Below are positions 1 to 10,640 of a stretch of DNA of 64,000 nt, piece by piece. Within the stretch, counting starts at the first letter, position 1, and each line of letters opens with the position of its first letter. Position numbers and translations under genes: made by a program. The notes under the pieces were generated by a model that worked only from the letters and a program-made list of their open reading frames with translations, was not told the DNA's origin and did no database searches. This DNA comes from Erigeron canadensis (taxonomy: Eukaryota; Streptophyta; Magnoliopsida; Asterales; Asteraceae), in the NCBI RefSeq assembly GCF_010389155.1, contig NC_057765.1, positions 25,236,980 through 25,300,979 on the forward strand, written 5' to 3'.

Positions 1-355
1 TATTAACAAAACCTTTGTCAAAATATCCGGGTCATACAGATCAACTAGAAGCCTAGAACTTGAAAACATTCGATACTCCCTCAAAAAACACCATTCATAT
101 GCGGTTAAAAATGTCATTTAGATGATTAAAACGTTCATTTGTACTGTTCATTGGTGGTAGCCTGGTAATTATGATTAAAACCATTCACATATGAAGATGC
201 ATTTACAATTATATGTTTTACCACCGACTCCATCGCCGCCATTCTAGCGTCCACTAGATATCAACATGACAACATCCCTCTAAAAACCACTTTTAAGATC
301 CACTCTGATAGTCGAACTACCACGTTTTGAAGACTAAAGAATCAAGACCAAGTCT
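1..355. other. no gene seen
   Basis: AT-rich sequence downstream of the truncated lectin gene. I see no coding homology to the kinase half of the receptor, so the duplicate was cut before or at this point. Confidence 0.5.
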
Positions 356-1177
356 TTAAAAAATTGTGAATGAATTTTCAAACTTTTCAACTTTAACAAT
401 AAACTCTGTAAAATTCACGTTATTTCTTTGGAACCTTTCACCAGTTGTAGCTGAAAATCCAAAAATAACCCATTCTGGCAACTCATTTCTGAGATCAACT
501 GTGTAAACAAGTTCATCTTGGCGTATGACTGTATTGTTTCGATAACCAGTGAAGGAAACACTAAGATTTTTCGAAATAGAGTCATATGTAATCCAGGCTT
601 GACACTCTCTTCCACCAGTGATATTGCTTAACCAACTCTGAGTCCTAACAGAAGTCAGTGAGCTAATGCTGATACCGACATGATCGGCAACTAGAGAAGT
701 GTACGGGGGTAATGGGTCCCAAGTATTATAAAAAGTATCAAATTCCACCGCCACAAATCTGTTTGTGGCGTTAATGGTGTTGGGGTCAACGGGAAGTCCC
801 ATTGCTCCACCCTTTGTTATCACAGAGTTCTTCTCAGCAAGAAAGAATACAAGGCCATCACCATATCTTGAATTCCCATTTGAATCAATCACAAATGTAA
901 AGTTTGTAGCGAAGCTTGCTAAGTCACCATTGCTCTTGTCCCAAAGCCGAAGCTGTTCAAAGTATATGGCTTGTCCAGCTTTCTGGCTTCGATCTGAACC
1001 AATCTCATTTGGGGTCACCTGAATTCCACCTTCAGAGACATAACTTCCATTAACTTTTATTTCACGGTTCAAATTCTGTGGACCGATATTAGTTAAGTTG
1101 AAGGATATTGAAACGGCATAAGGGATGGACACAATAAGTAAGTTAGTGATCATGATATGGATCCTAGAGATGCTCAT
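356..1177 (-). CDS. Lectin-only duplicate of an L-type lectin receptor kinase
   Basis: This 273-residue ORF starts with a hydrophobic signal peptide (about residues 1-23) followed by a complete legume-lectin domain with the metal-site motif VAVEFDTFYN and the DHVGIS strand. It follows the ectodomain of the intact receptor kinase at 49230-51263 closely. Similarity stops abruptly after the residues FQRNNV, just before the membrane segment. A short unrelated tail (NFTEFIVKVEKFENSFTIF) then ends the protein, so there is no transmembrane helix and no kinase. The upstream region is also duplicated, so it may be transcribed. If made, the product would be a secreted, probably glycosylated apoplastic lectin (several N-x-S/T sites). 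It may equally be a pseudogene of the receptor, since no frameshift is needed to explain it, only truncation. Confidence 0.75.
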   Translation of the reverse strand: MSISRIHIMITNLLIVSIPYAVSISFNLTNIGPQNLNREIKVNGSYVSEGGIQVTPNEIGSDRSQKAGQAIYFEQLRLWDKSNGDLASFATNFTFVIDSNGNSRYGDGLVFFLAEKNSVITKGGAMGLPVDPNTINATNRFVAVEFDTFYNTWDPLPPYTSLVADHVGISISSLTSVRTQSWLSNITGGRECQAWITYDSISKNLSVSFTGYRNNTVIRQDELVYTVDLRNELPEWVIFGFSATTGERFQRNNVNFTEFIVKVEKFENSFTIF

Positions 1178-1460
1178 GATTGTGTGAACCTGCTAGCAGT
1201 CTGCTAGCAAGTTTTTTATTGATTGTTGGGTTATTGAACTCAGCTATAAAGTTCTTTTTGGTTGTGGAGATGTGTGGGTCATTAGCTTTCCTTTATAGGT
1301 TTATATAGATATCCTAACTGTATGAAAAGTTCAAAGAAAGCCATATATATGAATATTTCTCGAGGACTTAATAAGAACCACGAACAGGTTTTTGCCTTAC
1401 TTTAAATTTTCTCTTGTGTTCTGTTTGAAAAATAAAATAAAATTGAACATATATAGATGG
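1178..1460 (-). promoter_or_regulatory. Duplicated LecRK-type promoter
   Basis: Reading leftwards, this shares with 51264-51560 the CTGCTAGCAG-like leader, a TATA element (minus-strand ACCTATAAAG, about 1291-1300, some 115 bp before the ATG), and an upstream block containing CATATATATGAATATTTCTCG. The shared block fades out near 1460. Conservation of the TATA spacing shows the duplication took gene plus core promoter. Confidence 0.6.
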
Positions 1461-1823
1461 GTCGTATTGACCAATTGAAAAACAAAAACAAATGAGTAAT
1501 TAAACAAGTGATCACGTAATACTTAAGATATCCTACAAGAGTACGTATACACAAAGCCTCCAACATTTACTTTAACGCACAATGATCATTTAAATCTCAA
1601 TGTTTTAAAAACCGGTTTGAACTAATGGGTTGCCCAGTTCTTTAGACGTGGTTTGTTTCTTGTTTCCAGCCCTCCGTTTTCCGGTTTTTTCCGGTTCAAT
1701 CAATTTCGTAGATATTTTATGAAAAACAGTCGTACTTATTTTCATGATGATGTGTATAACGTAATGTTATTTTTTGTGAACTTGAAAACTTTTACTTACG
1801 TTTATAAGATTAACATTTGATAT

Positions 1824-2152
1824 TGCTAGCAGGTACGGTGCTCGTGCAATGCGGCGGTATCCGTGGCGGCGACTGTGTGGTGGTGGGGGATGACTGTTGG
1901 TGGTTGAGGCGGCGTCGAGTAGTGTAGATAATTGATGTAAGGTAATTGATGTAGGAGGTTAATAAAGATATTTTAAAATATAAAGCACTCATATTGTAAT
2001 AAAATCATTAAAGGTACTTTAGACATTTTTTTTCTTGTAACTTTCGATATATTCTTCCTTAATATGGTATAGATTTTTGATTAAAACTAAATCTGAAAAT
2101 AATCGACTACTTTTGTTGGATTGTACCAAGCTTTTATAAATATAGAGAGAAT
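1824..2152 (-). mobile_element. Possible non-autonomous Helitron remnant, reverse orientation
   Basis: The left edge GCTAGCAGGTACGGTGC followed by a GC-rich GTGCAATGCGGCGG block resembles a reversed Helitron 3' end (ACTAG plus hairpin). The right edge CTTTTATAAATATAGAGAGA resembles a reversed TCTATA...TATAAAAG start. Both ends are degenerate. Confidence 0.3.
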
Positions 2153-2169
2153 TTCAAATATCCTCTCAC

Positions 2170-2187
2170 TGACATATGTAAATATCA
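2170..2187. repeat. Left target-site duplication of SINE
   Basis: TGACATATGTAAATATCA, identical to 2422-2439. Confidence 0.85.
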
Positions 2188-2421
2188 GAAATTAACTGAT
2201 CAGTGTCACCTTCTGCGGGTTTTGAACCCCAATACTTCGACGGTGTATGTGGGAGGTTAAGATGTAGGCAGACCTTACCTCTACCTAAGTAGAAAGGCTA
2301 CTTCCAGTTTCTACCTAAATGGTAGAAAAGGCCCTCCAACCTTTGCATGGGATGAGGATCGAACCCATGACCTCTGTCTCCAGAAGCAAGGGTGTTTATC
2401 ACTGATCCAACCATGCTGCTT
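2188..2421 (-). mobile_element. tRNA-derived SINE
   Basis: A 234-bp insert sits between perfect 18-bp direct repeats. Read on the minus strand it begins near GCAGCATGGTTGGATCAG (A-box-like) and has a good RNA polymerase III B box, GGTTCGATCC (plus-strand 2356-2365). An internal stem, CTACCTAAG/CTACTTAGG-like, follows. There is no ORF, as expected of a SINE, which would depend on a LINE for mobility. The exact duplication argues for a fairly recent insertion. Confidence 0.8.
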
Positions 2422-2439
2422 TGACATATGTAAATATCA
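2422..2439. repeat. Right target-site duplication of SINE
   Basis: TGACATATGTAAATATCA, identical to 2170-2187. Confidence 0.85.
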
Positions 2440-3025
2440 TGTATGCCCAAATCAAAATAAATATATCACATATCCCCTCTTCTAAAATTAAAATATCATA
2501 TCTTCCCAAATCTCCATTTTAATCGAAATTAAATCTCATAAAATCCCGAATCATTATCTATAATTTATATTTTGACCACAATGCCCTCTAAATAGCGGTA
2601 ACATTCCCACCAATTCTAATTCTCTTTACATATATAGCAGATCCTTGTATACATACCCTAATCATATCATCACTTCGTTTACAATCAAAGTTGTTATATG
2701 GTAATATTTTCCTCTAATTTTTTGATATTTTTTATTGTCATTATTGTGATTTGTTTAGATTGTTGTTTATTTTTCTTTCATTCTTTGCGAAGTTACATTC
2801 TTTCATATATTCTTTTTGAAGTTACAGATTCAATTAGTAGTTTATATGTGTGTATATATATATATGTATTTATTGTTTTTATACATATAAGAGTATTTAC
2901 GGATCGTTAACCTTTATCCCAGAAACTAGTTACTAGACACTAGCACCAAAAATGGGTGATGAGATAGATATTACTACACATGAATATTCAAGACCGAGAT
3001 GAGAATATATGGTGGAATCTCCTAA
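2440..3025. other. no gene seen; AT-rich with TA-run
   Basis: Very AT-rich sequence with a short TA dinucleotide tract near 2854-2866. Short open frames here have low-complexity composition (Phe, Ile, Tyr) and no recognisable motif. Confidence 0.5.
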
Positions 3026-3385
3026 GGGTGTTTGGTAGGAAAGAATCATAGAGAATGGAAATGTAATAGAGAATGAAAATAGCGAGAAAGAGAATGAGTA
3101 TTTGAAAAGAGAATGAAATTCGTTGTTTGGTACCCACACAGAATGGATATATAAAATAAAATAAATTTTTAAATAATAATACATTTATTACATATAACAT
3201 CTTTAAAAAAAACAAATTCATTCTCACCCATTCTCTACAATTTGTAGAAAATGGAGAGAATGAAATCGATTCCCCTTTCTCCTTTATCATTCCCTTTCTC
3301 CTTCCCTTTCTCCATTGCAAACAAACAAGAAAAGTCTTTTCAGTTCCCTTTCTCCCCTTTCCATTCGATCATACCGAACACCCCC
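3026..3385. mobile_element. Tourist/Harbinger-type MITE
   Basis: The left end GGGTGTTTGGTAGGA and the right end (reverse complement GGGTGTTCGGTATGATCG) form terminal inverted repeats about 360 bp apart. The interior is itself an imperfect inverted repeat of GAGAATG-type and CATTCTC-type tracts. The GTGTTTGGT family of ends is common in plant PIF/Harbinger MITEs. I could not find a convincing 3-bp target duplication. Open frames on either strand here are by-products of the repeats. Confidence 0.55.
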
Positions 3386-3438
3386 TATAATCGAGTATGT
3401 TCTGATTCTTTTATTACTGCAATAGTTATCTTATTTGA

Positions 3439-4258
3439 GTGATCTGTAAATATTTTTGTCTACTTAACTATAAATTTAGGCAAATACCATCCAAATACAA
3501 GTTGAAGTTGAAATACGGAGGCTTCTTTCGGTTAGCCAAGAATTCACATCGAAAAAGATATTGCTTTGGCTTTCAAAAGTCTATCTATATTAACACATAC
3601 TCATATGAATGGAATCACTTACTTGAAGAAGTCATGAAGCATTATCCATCAAATGTCGACATGATTTTAAGTATTTCTTTTGTTGACAAGGACGCCGCAT
3701 ACCAGTCTTTTATTGAGCTTAGTTCTTATGAGGACTTCATGGTGATGCTAAACATGTATGACAAGGAGAAAGAAGTAACCATATACTTGACGTCAAATAC
3801 TAATGATACAAATAACTCAAAACAGAGGTATAAACAACATATTTTACTTCGTATATTTTAGCTTTAAAGTTTTTGTAATTAAGCATGTAACTTTTTGATG
3901 AAGTGGTCAAAGTGAAGTCATCAACGATCAACACGTTGAGGATGAACCACATGGTGAGAATGATTCTGACTATTGCCCAAGTGAAGAAGGTTATCATAGT
4001 CATTTAAGTAGTGATAATGAAAATGAAAAGGAACCAGAAGGTTACACAAATATCAAGAAAAATCCCATCATGAAAATGAATTCAAAATTTCCAAATGTTG
4101 TTGAATTTAGAAGAGCTTTAAACCATCATGCTCTTTTAAATGAATTTGAGTACTTTATCGAGAAAAGTGAACCGAGGCGATTCACAGCAACATGTGTAAA
4201 GTTAGAGTGTCAATGGAGGATTCATGCTTCTGTCATGCAAGATGATATTACCTTTGAA
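3439..4258 (+). pseudogene. MULE transposase, exons 1-2 (PB1-like and DNA-binding part)
   Basis: The first exon (to 3827) encodes a PB1-like start typical of plant MuDR transposases, with the KYGGFF motif and a long FVDKDAAYQSF-type segment. A 76-bp GT-AG intron (3828-3903) joins it in phase to exon 2 (3904-4258), which is acidic (DSDYCPSEEG) and then enters the MuDR DNA-binding domain (FPNVVEFRRAL ... KLECQWRIHAS). A second GT-AG intron (4259-4540) leads in phase to the catalytic exon. No stop occurs in this half. The true start codon is uncertain, because the ATG at 3439 may lie just upstream of the conserved part. Confidence 0.7.
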
Positions 4259-4540
4259 GTAAGAATTTAAATTAAGAAATATGATACTCTTACTTATTTA
4301 TATAAGCTTCCTTTGGTGTTTGGCTACATTTTGTCGTAGGTAGATTGTTTAGCTTGCTGGGAGGTTTAAGATTGTTTGATACTCTTACTCTTACTGGTTT
4401 AATTGTGACAACTTGAGCATTTTTCCTGATTACTTTATGTTGCTGGTTACAGTTGTTTTTGCCCATCTACCTCTCGCATCTTGACAGTAGTTTGGTTTGA
4501 TAGCTAGACATTTTTGCTTACAATATATTATGTTGTGAAG

Positions 4541-5345
4541 GTTAAAACTTTAGTAGAAGTACACACGTGCATTCGTATCAATAAGGGGGGTAATAAGTGT
4601 GCCACTCAAGGATGGATTGCGGAAGTAGTTAAAGACAAATTAAAATCTGATGGTGATGTATCCCATGCAGATCTTAAGAAGTGGCTTATGAAAACTTATG
4701 GTGTTGATGTTCCATACCTTAAAGTTTATAGAGGGAAAGAGCAAGCTTACACTGATATGTATGGAAAGTGGGATGATTCTTTCATGCAGATGGATGTTTT
4801 CAAAGAGGAACTACGAAATAGGAATCCAGGAAGTGTTGTTGAAATAGAATTGCAAATGGATGGTGATAAAAAATGGTTCCTTCATTTTTTTATTTCATTA
4901 GCAGCTTGTCCTAAGGGATTTCTTTCTGGTTGTCGTCCCTATATTAGTCTTGATGCGTGTCACCTAAAAGGAAAGTTTAATGGAGTATTGGTCGCTGCTA
5001 CTGGTATTGATGGTAACAATTCTATATTTCCAGTAGCATATAGCGTGCTTGAATCAGAGAATACAAACTCATGGACATGGTTTCTTGAGTCACTGAAAAA
5101 AGCAATTGGGACACCAGATGGTCTTGTTATCTTTTCGGATATGTAAAAAGGATTAGAAGTAGCTATTATGCAAGTTTATCCGACTCTTAAACATAGAGAA
5201 TGCATAAGACACTTACATAGAAATTTTAAAACTAAATTTCGTGGTGACTTCTTCAACTTCAATCTGTGGGCTGCATCAGAAACATATTGCATCAGAAACA
5301 TATTGTTAGTGAGGAGATATTTGAAATTCTCTCTTAAAAATAAAT
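4541..5345 (+). pseudogene. MULE transposase, catalytic exon (broken)
   Basis: The exon resumes at 4541 with the HTC...N..C zinc-like motif and the FAR1/MuDR region. The transposase core follows, with first catalytic Asp in ISLDACHLKG and second Asp in IFSDM. An in-frame TAA at 5144-5146 replaces the Gln of the usual SDxQKGL. The frame then continues (LKHRECIRHLHRNF) until a 17-bp tandem duplication (about 5273-5306) shifts it. The third catalytic Glu, the C-terminal SWIM zinc finger and the end of the gene are absent. Family members are usually 700-900 residues, so this is a dead element truncated on the right. Recognisable terminal inverted repeats were not found. Confidence 0.75.
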
Positions 5346-5370
5346 GGCTAAAACACACATTATATTAATT

Positions 5371-6302
5371 AATATCCTAGATTTGGTTAATACTTCTATT
5401 ACCCTAAATCATTAAACATGTGAAATGGTTAACACTTCTATTACCTTAGACTCATGCAGTTAAGGCACATGACTACGTCCTGTTAAAAACTTATCAAGGA
5501 CAAAGTAATCTTATCTAAAGTGTAAATTTATAAATCTTTAAGCCAAAAATTAAATTAAAAAAGAAATAAACTGTTTCCTCGTAATAAAAATTTGAAACCA
5601 TTCATCCCTTTTTCCTATGAAATCCTACGCTTCGATTCAATTAGAAGCATAGTTACAGTTCTCACACACAAACACACACACACATAGGCACACAGCTATA
5701 TAACATCCAATTTTAATTTCCTCTAAAACTTAATTATAAACCCAAATTGAATTTTTCTTATAACGCTAGCTGGTGTGTAGATGAGTGGATGAGCAATTGT
5801 GTCAGTTTGTTCAACGATATAATCTATATCGTGATGGTTCATTATTGAATACAAGTTGGCTCTTCTTTAATTGTAATTAACAAATATTTTTCGTTGATCT
5901 CACATTTCAATGTAAAGATGGCTCCTTTTCAAATGTAGTTAATGATGATTGCTTATGCAAGTTTCTAATCGGTTATGGACTTAATTATGGTGGATATGGC
6001 GTTAATTAAGGACTAGGTTATGGTGGAAGGACGTGAGTGGTTCCGGTTATGAGAATGGGAGTTTCGTATTTTATGTTTTTGGCTCGAAGAATTGTATATT
6101 TGCGTCTCATATGCGTTTGTTTGCTTCCGTCAATGACTCAAGTCACTTAACAGATTACAACACATGTTTGTTGCGTTGCATGCCCGAGTCAACTTAGTCA
6201 AGGGTCACAAATTTATCACATCTACAAGTTGAGAGTAACATTCTACAAATTTATCACATCTACAAACTTATCACATCTACAAATTTATCATATGCCCTTA
6301 TA
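5371..6302. other. no gene; CA microsatellite and short tandem repeats
   Basis: Contains a CA-rich microsatellite near 5662-5685. At about 6205-6290 there are four imperfect copies of AAATTTATCACATCTAC. No coding signal. Confidence 0.5.
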
Positions 6303-6588
6303 GCATGTTTGGTTACAGAATTTGATATAATTTGATGGAATTTGAATTAAATTTCATTTTTTAGTGTGTTTGGTTGTTCAAAGAAGGAAGAATCACATTC
6401 CGTAGGAATGTAAATATTCCATCATTTGATGGAATCTTCTTTCCTTAGGGATGGAGGAAGGAATCTCATTCCTTCACACACTTGAATTTGCAAAAAATCA
6501 AAAACATTCTGTCAAATTTCATTCTTTCAAATTCCAATTCCTTTTATATATTCCATTCCTTTCATAAACATTCTGTGAACTAAACAAT
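6303..6588. mobile_element. MITE with TGTTTGGTTACAGAAT-type ends
   Basis: The left end TGTTTGGTTACAGAATTT pairs with the right end (reverse complement TGTTTAGTTCACAGAATG). The interior contains mirrored GGAATG/CATTCC tracts, giving a long imperfect fold-back. No ORF. Superfamily not certain (Harbinger or hAT). Confidence 0.5.
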
Positions 6589-6635
6589 TAATCAAATCTA
6601 AGGTATTAATAAATATCCCGTTTAACCAAAATAAT

Positions 6636-7013
6636 ACAAGATGGGTACCCGCGCAATATGGCGGCGGTGACAGCAACGGGTAGTGGTGATGACGTTGGTG
6701 GTAAGAATGTGGTTATTAATTTAAAAGTAATTAATGTAAATGGTAGTGTAGATATTTTATGGTTAAGTGATGTATCTTTTATAAATAAATTTATTCAGAG
6801 TATTATATATAGGGATATTAAATTGAAATATTTAAATTAATGAATAAACGATAGAGATAATTTTGATAAATATGGTTGAAAAATATTGTGTGGATATTTT
6901 GGGTATATTTAATGTGTGAGTTGAAAATGTGCAATAAATATATTTTGAGTATTTTAAAGATAAAAAGTTAAAAAGAAGTGAAAGATACGTAGTTTGTTTT
7001 ATAATAGAGTATA
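6636..7013 (-). mobile_element. Non-autonomous Helitron-like element, reverse orientation
   Basis: The left edge has a degenerate ACTAG, then GGGTACCCGCGCAATATGGCGG, the reversed form of the GC hairpin that precedes a Helitron 3' end. The right edge TTATAATAGAGTATA is a reversed TCTATACTATATTATAAAG-type start. About 378 bp, no coding capacity. Confidence 0.45.
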
Positions 7014-7146
7014 AATTAAAAAAAAAACTTTTAAAAATACAAACAAGGACAGTTAACTAGTTCGACCTGGTCCTAGAAACTATTCCTCTTATATATATAA
7101 AAAAAAAGCTTTCAGAATGTTGTGAAATCCACCAAGCCTAAGGTTT

Positions 7147-7918
7147 CACTACAACAAAAATATCATTTGTTCACATTGATATTTTTATACTTTTGAAAAG
7201 TGTAAAAATATAGGTTAATTTGTTCACACAATATTGTGCAAAGAAATTTCACGTTTAATATTATGAAGGAATTTGTAAACTTATACTTATTCACAATTAT
7301 AAATGTATAAATAAAATATTCATACTTAAAAGTGTGAACAAATTTTAAACATTTTCACACTTTAAGATGTTAAAATGAGTCTGTCACAACCAATTTCTTC
7401 ACACTTCCTCTTATGTGAGGAAATTTGGTACCACAAAATAATTTTACATTTTTAAGTGTGAAAAATTATTTATTTTTTGAAACAGGGTATATATGTGGGA
7501 ACCTTCTGATCCCATGTACCGTTTAATACTCGGATCCTACACCACATAGAACTCATGTCCGGTGACTCACTATTTTCATACATGGGTCAGAAGATATAAT
7601 TTCCCCACTTGACTTTGGTGAGATTTAAACATGTGACTTGCATTATTCATCTATGACTCCATATTGTCCTATGATGGCGGTACCATTTGATCTAAAATCA
7701 ATTGGTAACAATTATATATTTTTACATACCTATAAATGTCAACTTTTTGTTTCCACATATACAAATATGGAGAAATTATGACTTTTTAAATCTATTAATG
7801 CTTTTAAATACGAACTTTTTTTTAACACATTTATAAGTGTGATTAAATTAACAACTTTTTTCATACTTTTTAAAAGTGTGAAAAAATAACTTTGAACAAA
7901 TTACATATCTGTTGTAGT
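7147..7918. mobile_element. Non-autonomous CACTA element
   Basis: The left terminus CACTACAACA and the right terminus TGTTGTAGTA are near-perfect inverted repeats beginning CACTA, the signature of En/Spm elements. Subterminal regions carry many inverted copies of a CTTTTAAAAGTGTGAA-like motif, as expected for transposase-binding subterminal repeats. There is no transposase. It is split internally by a SINE. Confidence 0.65.
7478..7709 (-). mobile_element. Second SINE, nested inside the CACTA element
   Basis: On the minus strand this has an A-box-like start (TAGATCAAATGGTA) and a B-box-like GTTTAAATCTC, and ends in GGTACATGGGATCAGAAGG. Flanks AATTATTTATTTTT (7464-7477) and AATTATATATTTTT (7710-7723) match at 13 of 14 positions and are a plausible target duplication. 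Confidence 0.55.
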
Positions 7919-9245
7919 ACTTGTTGGTTTTTCTTCATTTTTAATTTTTTTTTTTAAAAGAAAATGTTTACATGCAAATATTTGTCTAAAACTCTAAATA
8001 TTAGAACAAGATTTGCAACTATTTTTTCACCATTATATTAATTCTTGTACAATATTAATTTATGTACAAATCTTTTTTGTATACCTTTAACAATACCCCA
8101 TTAAGCCACAATCGAGACTTTCACGTCGTGGTGCCACTCTAACCCTGATGTGGTCTCGGCATGGTGATCATCATGTTGATTTATACAGTATATGAGAGCT
8201 TCATTATGATAATTAAATTATAAATATCATTGTTGTGCAATACATATAAAAAGTAGGTAGATGATGTATGTTGATGTGACAAATGCAGTATGGCAATAAG
8301 CTTGTAAATCAAGCGTGACAAACTCTACGCCGAAAACAAAGTCTTCATCTAAGCTTAGGACTTCAGCGCCGTAATTTCTTACTGTATAAAAATAAGGGAT
8401 TCCTAAAAATAATTTAGTCAACTTTAAAGTACATCTACCGTTAAACAATTTTTGTCAAATAGATTTCTAAGGAAAAATATTTTTAAATATGATTTAAGGT
8501 GACTTGGTCTCTATTATTACTATTACTTTTTTTCCTTAAATAATCAATTTTATTAATAACGAGATACGTTACTGAGACGTTGTTCTGGGAGACATTATAT
8601 TTATTGTGTTTTGTACTATGTAAAAAATATTACATGCTTTTAGAAACATTATATAATTCAAAACCTTAGTTGATATTAATTTTTTTTATGAGTAAGCAGT
8701 CACAAATTAAAAAAAATCGACAGTATAATTTTATAACATATTATATAAAAACAAATTAATAATACAAACATAATTAAAGCTAACTTCTCAAATCATTGAA
8801 AATAGAAAGTGAAACAAAAATAATTCATAATAATAAAACATCAATCGAAGTAACATTGAAACTAATAAGTATTGCAAACAATTTTTTTGGAAATGGTTAG
8901 GTGTATATATTCAAAACATACACCATACTATTATGTGTATATATACTATGTAATAGTTCACTTGTAATAAGATGAGATAATCTTAAAAATGTTACAAACT
9001 TAAAAAATAATAATATACAATTAAAATAAATGATTTTTTTGCAAACAAATTGGAAGCAACTTAAAAGATCAAAACATAATTTGTCAAACCCAAAATTAAG
9101 AATACAAATTGGGTTCAAAAGAAAATAAAATGGCCCATTAAGAAAATAAAAACGGGCCCAAAGAAATAAAATGGCCCGATACTATTCTTTGCACATATTT
9201 TTGTATATTTGTTTTTAATTTCCCCTATATATATATATTGTAAAA
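7919..9245. other. no confident gene
   Basis: AT-rich. A 73-residue minus-strand frame (8227-8448) has ordinary composition but no motif I recognise. At 9130-9180 there are three GGCCCA/GGCCCG motifs close together, of the kind found in plant promoters, but no gene follows in either direction. Confidence 0.4.
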
Positions 9246-9290
9246 ACTAGATTATTGTCCCGCGTAATGCGCGAGTAAATATATTTTTAT
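9246..9290 (-). mobile_element. Helitron-type 3' terminus, reversed
   Basis: ACTAGATTATTGTCCCGCG then TAATGCGCGAG form ACTAG plus a CGCG hairpin, the reverse of a Helitron 3' end. The other end of this element could not be located. Confidence 0.4.
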
Positions 9291-9617
9291 ACTTATATAT
9301 ATCTAAAATACTATTTTCTTAATTAACAGTTAACAAATTAAAATATTCAATTTCACTTTATTAACATTTGTTTTTTTGACCTTGATAATTTCACAACACT
9401 TGTTGTGTTGCTCATTAAGTCTTATTGATTAAATAAATTTTTCAATGCTAAAAGTTATCATTTATCCATGTCATCACAAATATCTCGTTGTCATTCAGAT
9501 TTTCATGTCATATCATAAAAAATATCAATCATGACACATTCTTTAGATGGTGTCAAGGCATACAACCTTCTAAACCGAGTTGCGAGCTTGCCACCATCAA
9601 GCCAATAATTATTCCAA

Positions 9618-10640
9618 AATCTTGTCTTATTTTCACTCTCAACTGTTCTTTAATAATATCTTAAGGAGGCTAGCAATTGAGTGTGTCTCAAAGAATGAGG
9701 AACATATATTTGCCTATATATTATTACCATTTGTTTTACACAGTAACACAGACTCAGAACCACGAATCACATTGATGATTTTAAACCTAATGTAATTCAG
9801 ATTTTGAACCACATGTCATATTCATTTGTACATATCAATTGTCTTCTAGTAGATCCATTACATTTCATTTTCCGAGTTCGACCCCCGCTTCTCCTCCCTT
9901 ACCCCTTTCACCAAAAAATGAAGTTGTGATCTTTATCAATCGATCGAAATAGAGAAAAATAATATATCCTAAATACTTTGAATTGATGAGTTAGAATCCA
10001 TCATAAACAACGCATTAGTATTGAGATTAGATTTTATTCTACAATAACTTTACAAAATTTATGAAATATAACCATGGATGAAGTCTCCACTCCAATTTGG
10101 TGAATCTTGTTTTATTTTCACTCCCAACTGTTTTTTAATAACATCTTAAGGTGGCTAGCAATTGAGTGTGCCTCAGAGAATGAGGTTCCATATATTATTA
10201 CTATTTGTTTTACACAAGAACGCAAACTCAGAACCATGAATCACATTGATGATTTTAAACCTAACGTAATTCAGATTTTGAACCACATGTCATATCCATT
10301 TGTACATATTAATGCTAAGTTAAGAGTATCTAAACCACGAAAACCTAAACCACCCACTTTTTTACCTGACAATCGCCTTCCAATAGATTTATTACATTTC
10401 ATTTTTCGAGTTCGACCCCCCTCCTCCCTTACCCCTTCTAAAAAAAAAAATTGAAGTTGTGATATTTATCAATCGAAATAGAGAAAAATAATAGTATATC
10501 CTAAGTACTTTGAATTGCCGAGTTAGAATTCATCATAAATAACGCATTAGTATTGAGTTTAGATTTTATTATATAATAACTTTGCAATATTTATGAAGCA
10601 TAACCATGGATGGAGTCCCCACTCCAATTTTGGTACAATG
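9618..10640. repeat. Degenerate tandem duplication, period about 485-530 bp
   Basis: 9618-10102 and 10103-10640 are two copies of one unit. Shared landmarks include AATCTTGT(C/T)TTATTTTCACT, GGCTAGCAATTGAGTGTG, and AACCATGGATG(A/G)AGTC at the unit end. The second copy carries about 50 bp of extra sequence after position 10312. The best open frames (9580-9795, 10107-10454) are the same stretch in both copies and do not resemble a known protein. Confidence 0.7.

Noticed and set aside
765..1022. Plus-strand 85-codon frame opposite the lectin ORF
   Set aside because: Pure shadow of the conserved lectin codons on the minus strand.
2933..3442. Several overlapping frames rich in Phe, Ser and Pro
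   Set aside because: They lie inside the MITE and reflect its GAGAATG/CATTCTC repeats; no protein motif.
6658..6840. 60-codon frame MAAVTATGSGDDVGG
   Set aside because: Starts in the Helitron GC hairpin; the gap in complexity and lack of homology suggest chance.
8227..8448. Minus-strand 73-codon frame with normal-looking composition
   Set aside because: No recognisable motif, no splice or promoter context; not supported as a gene.
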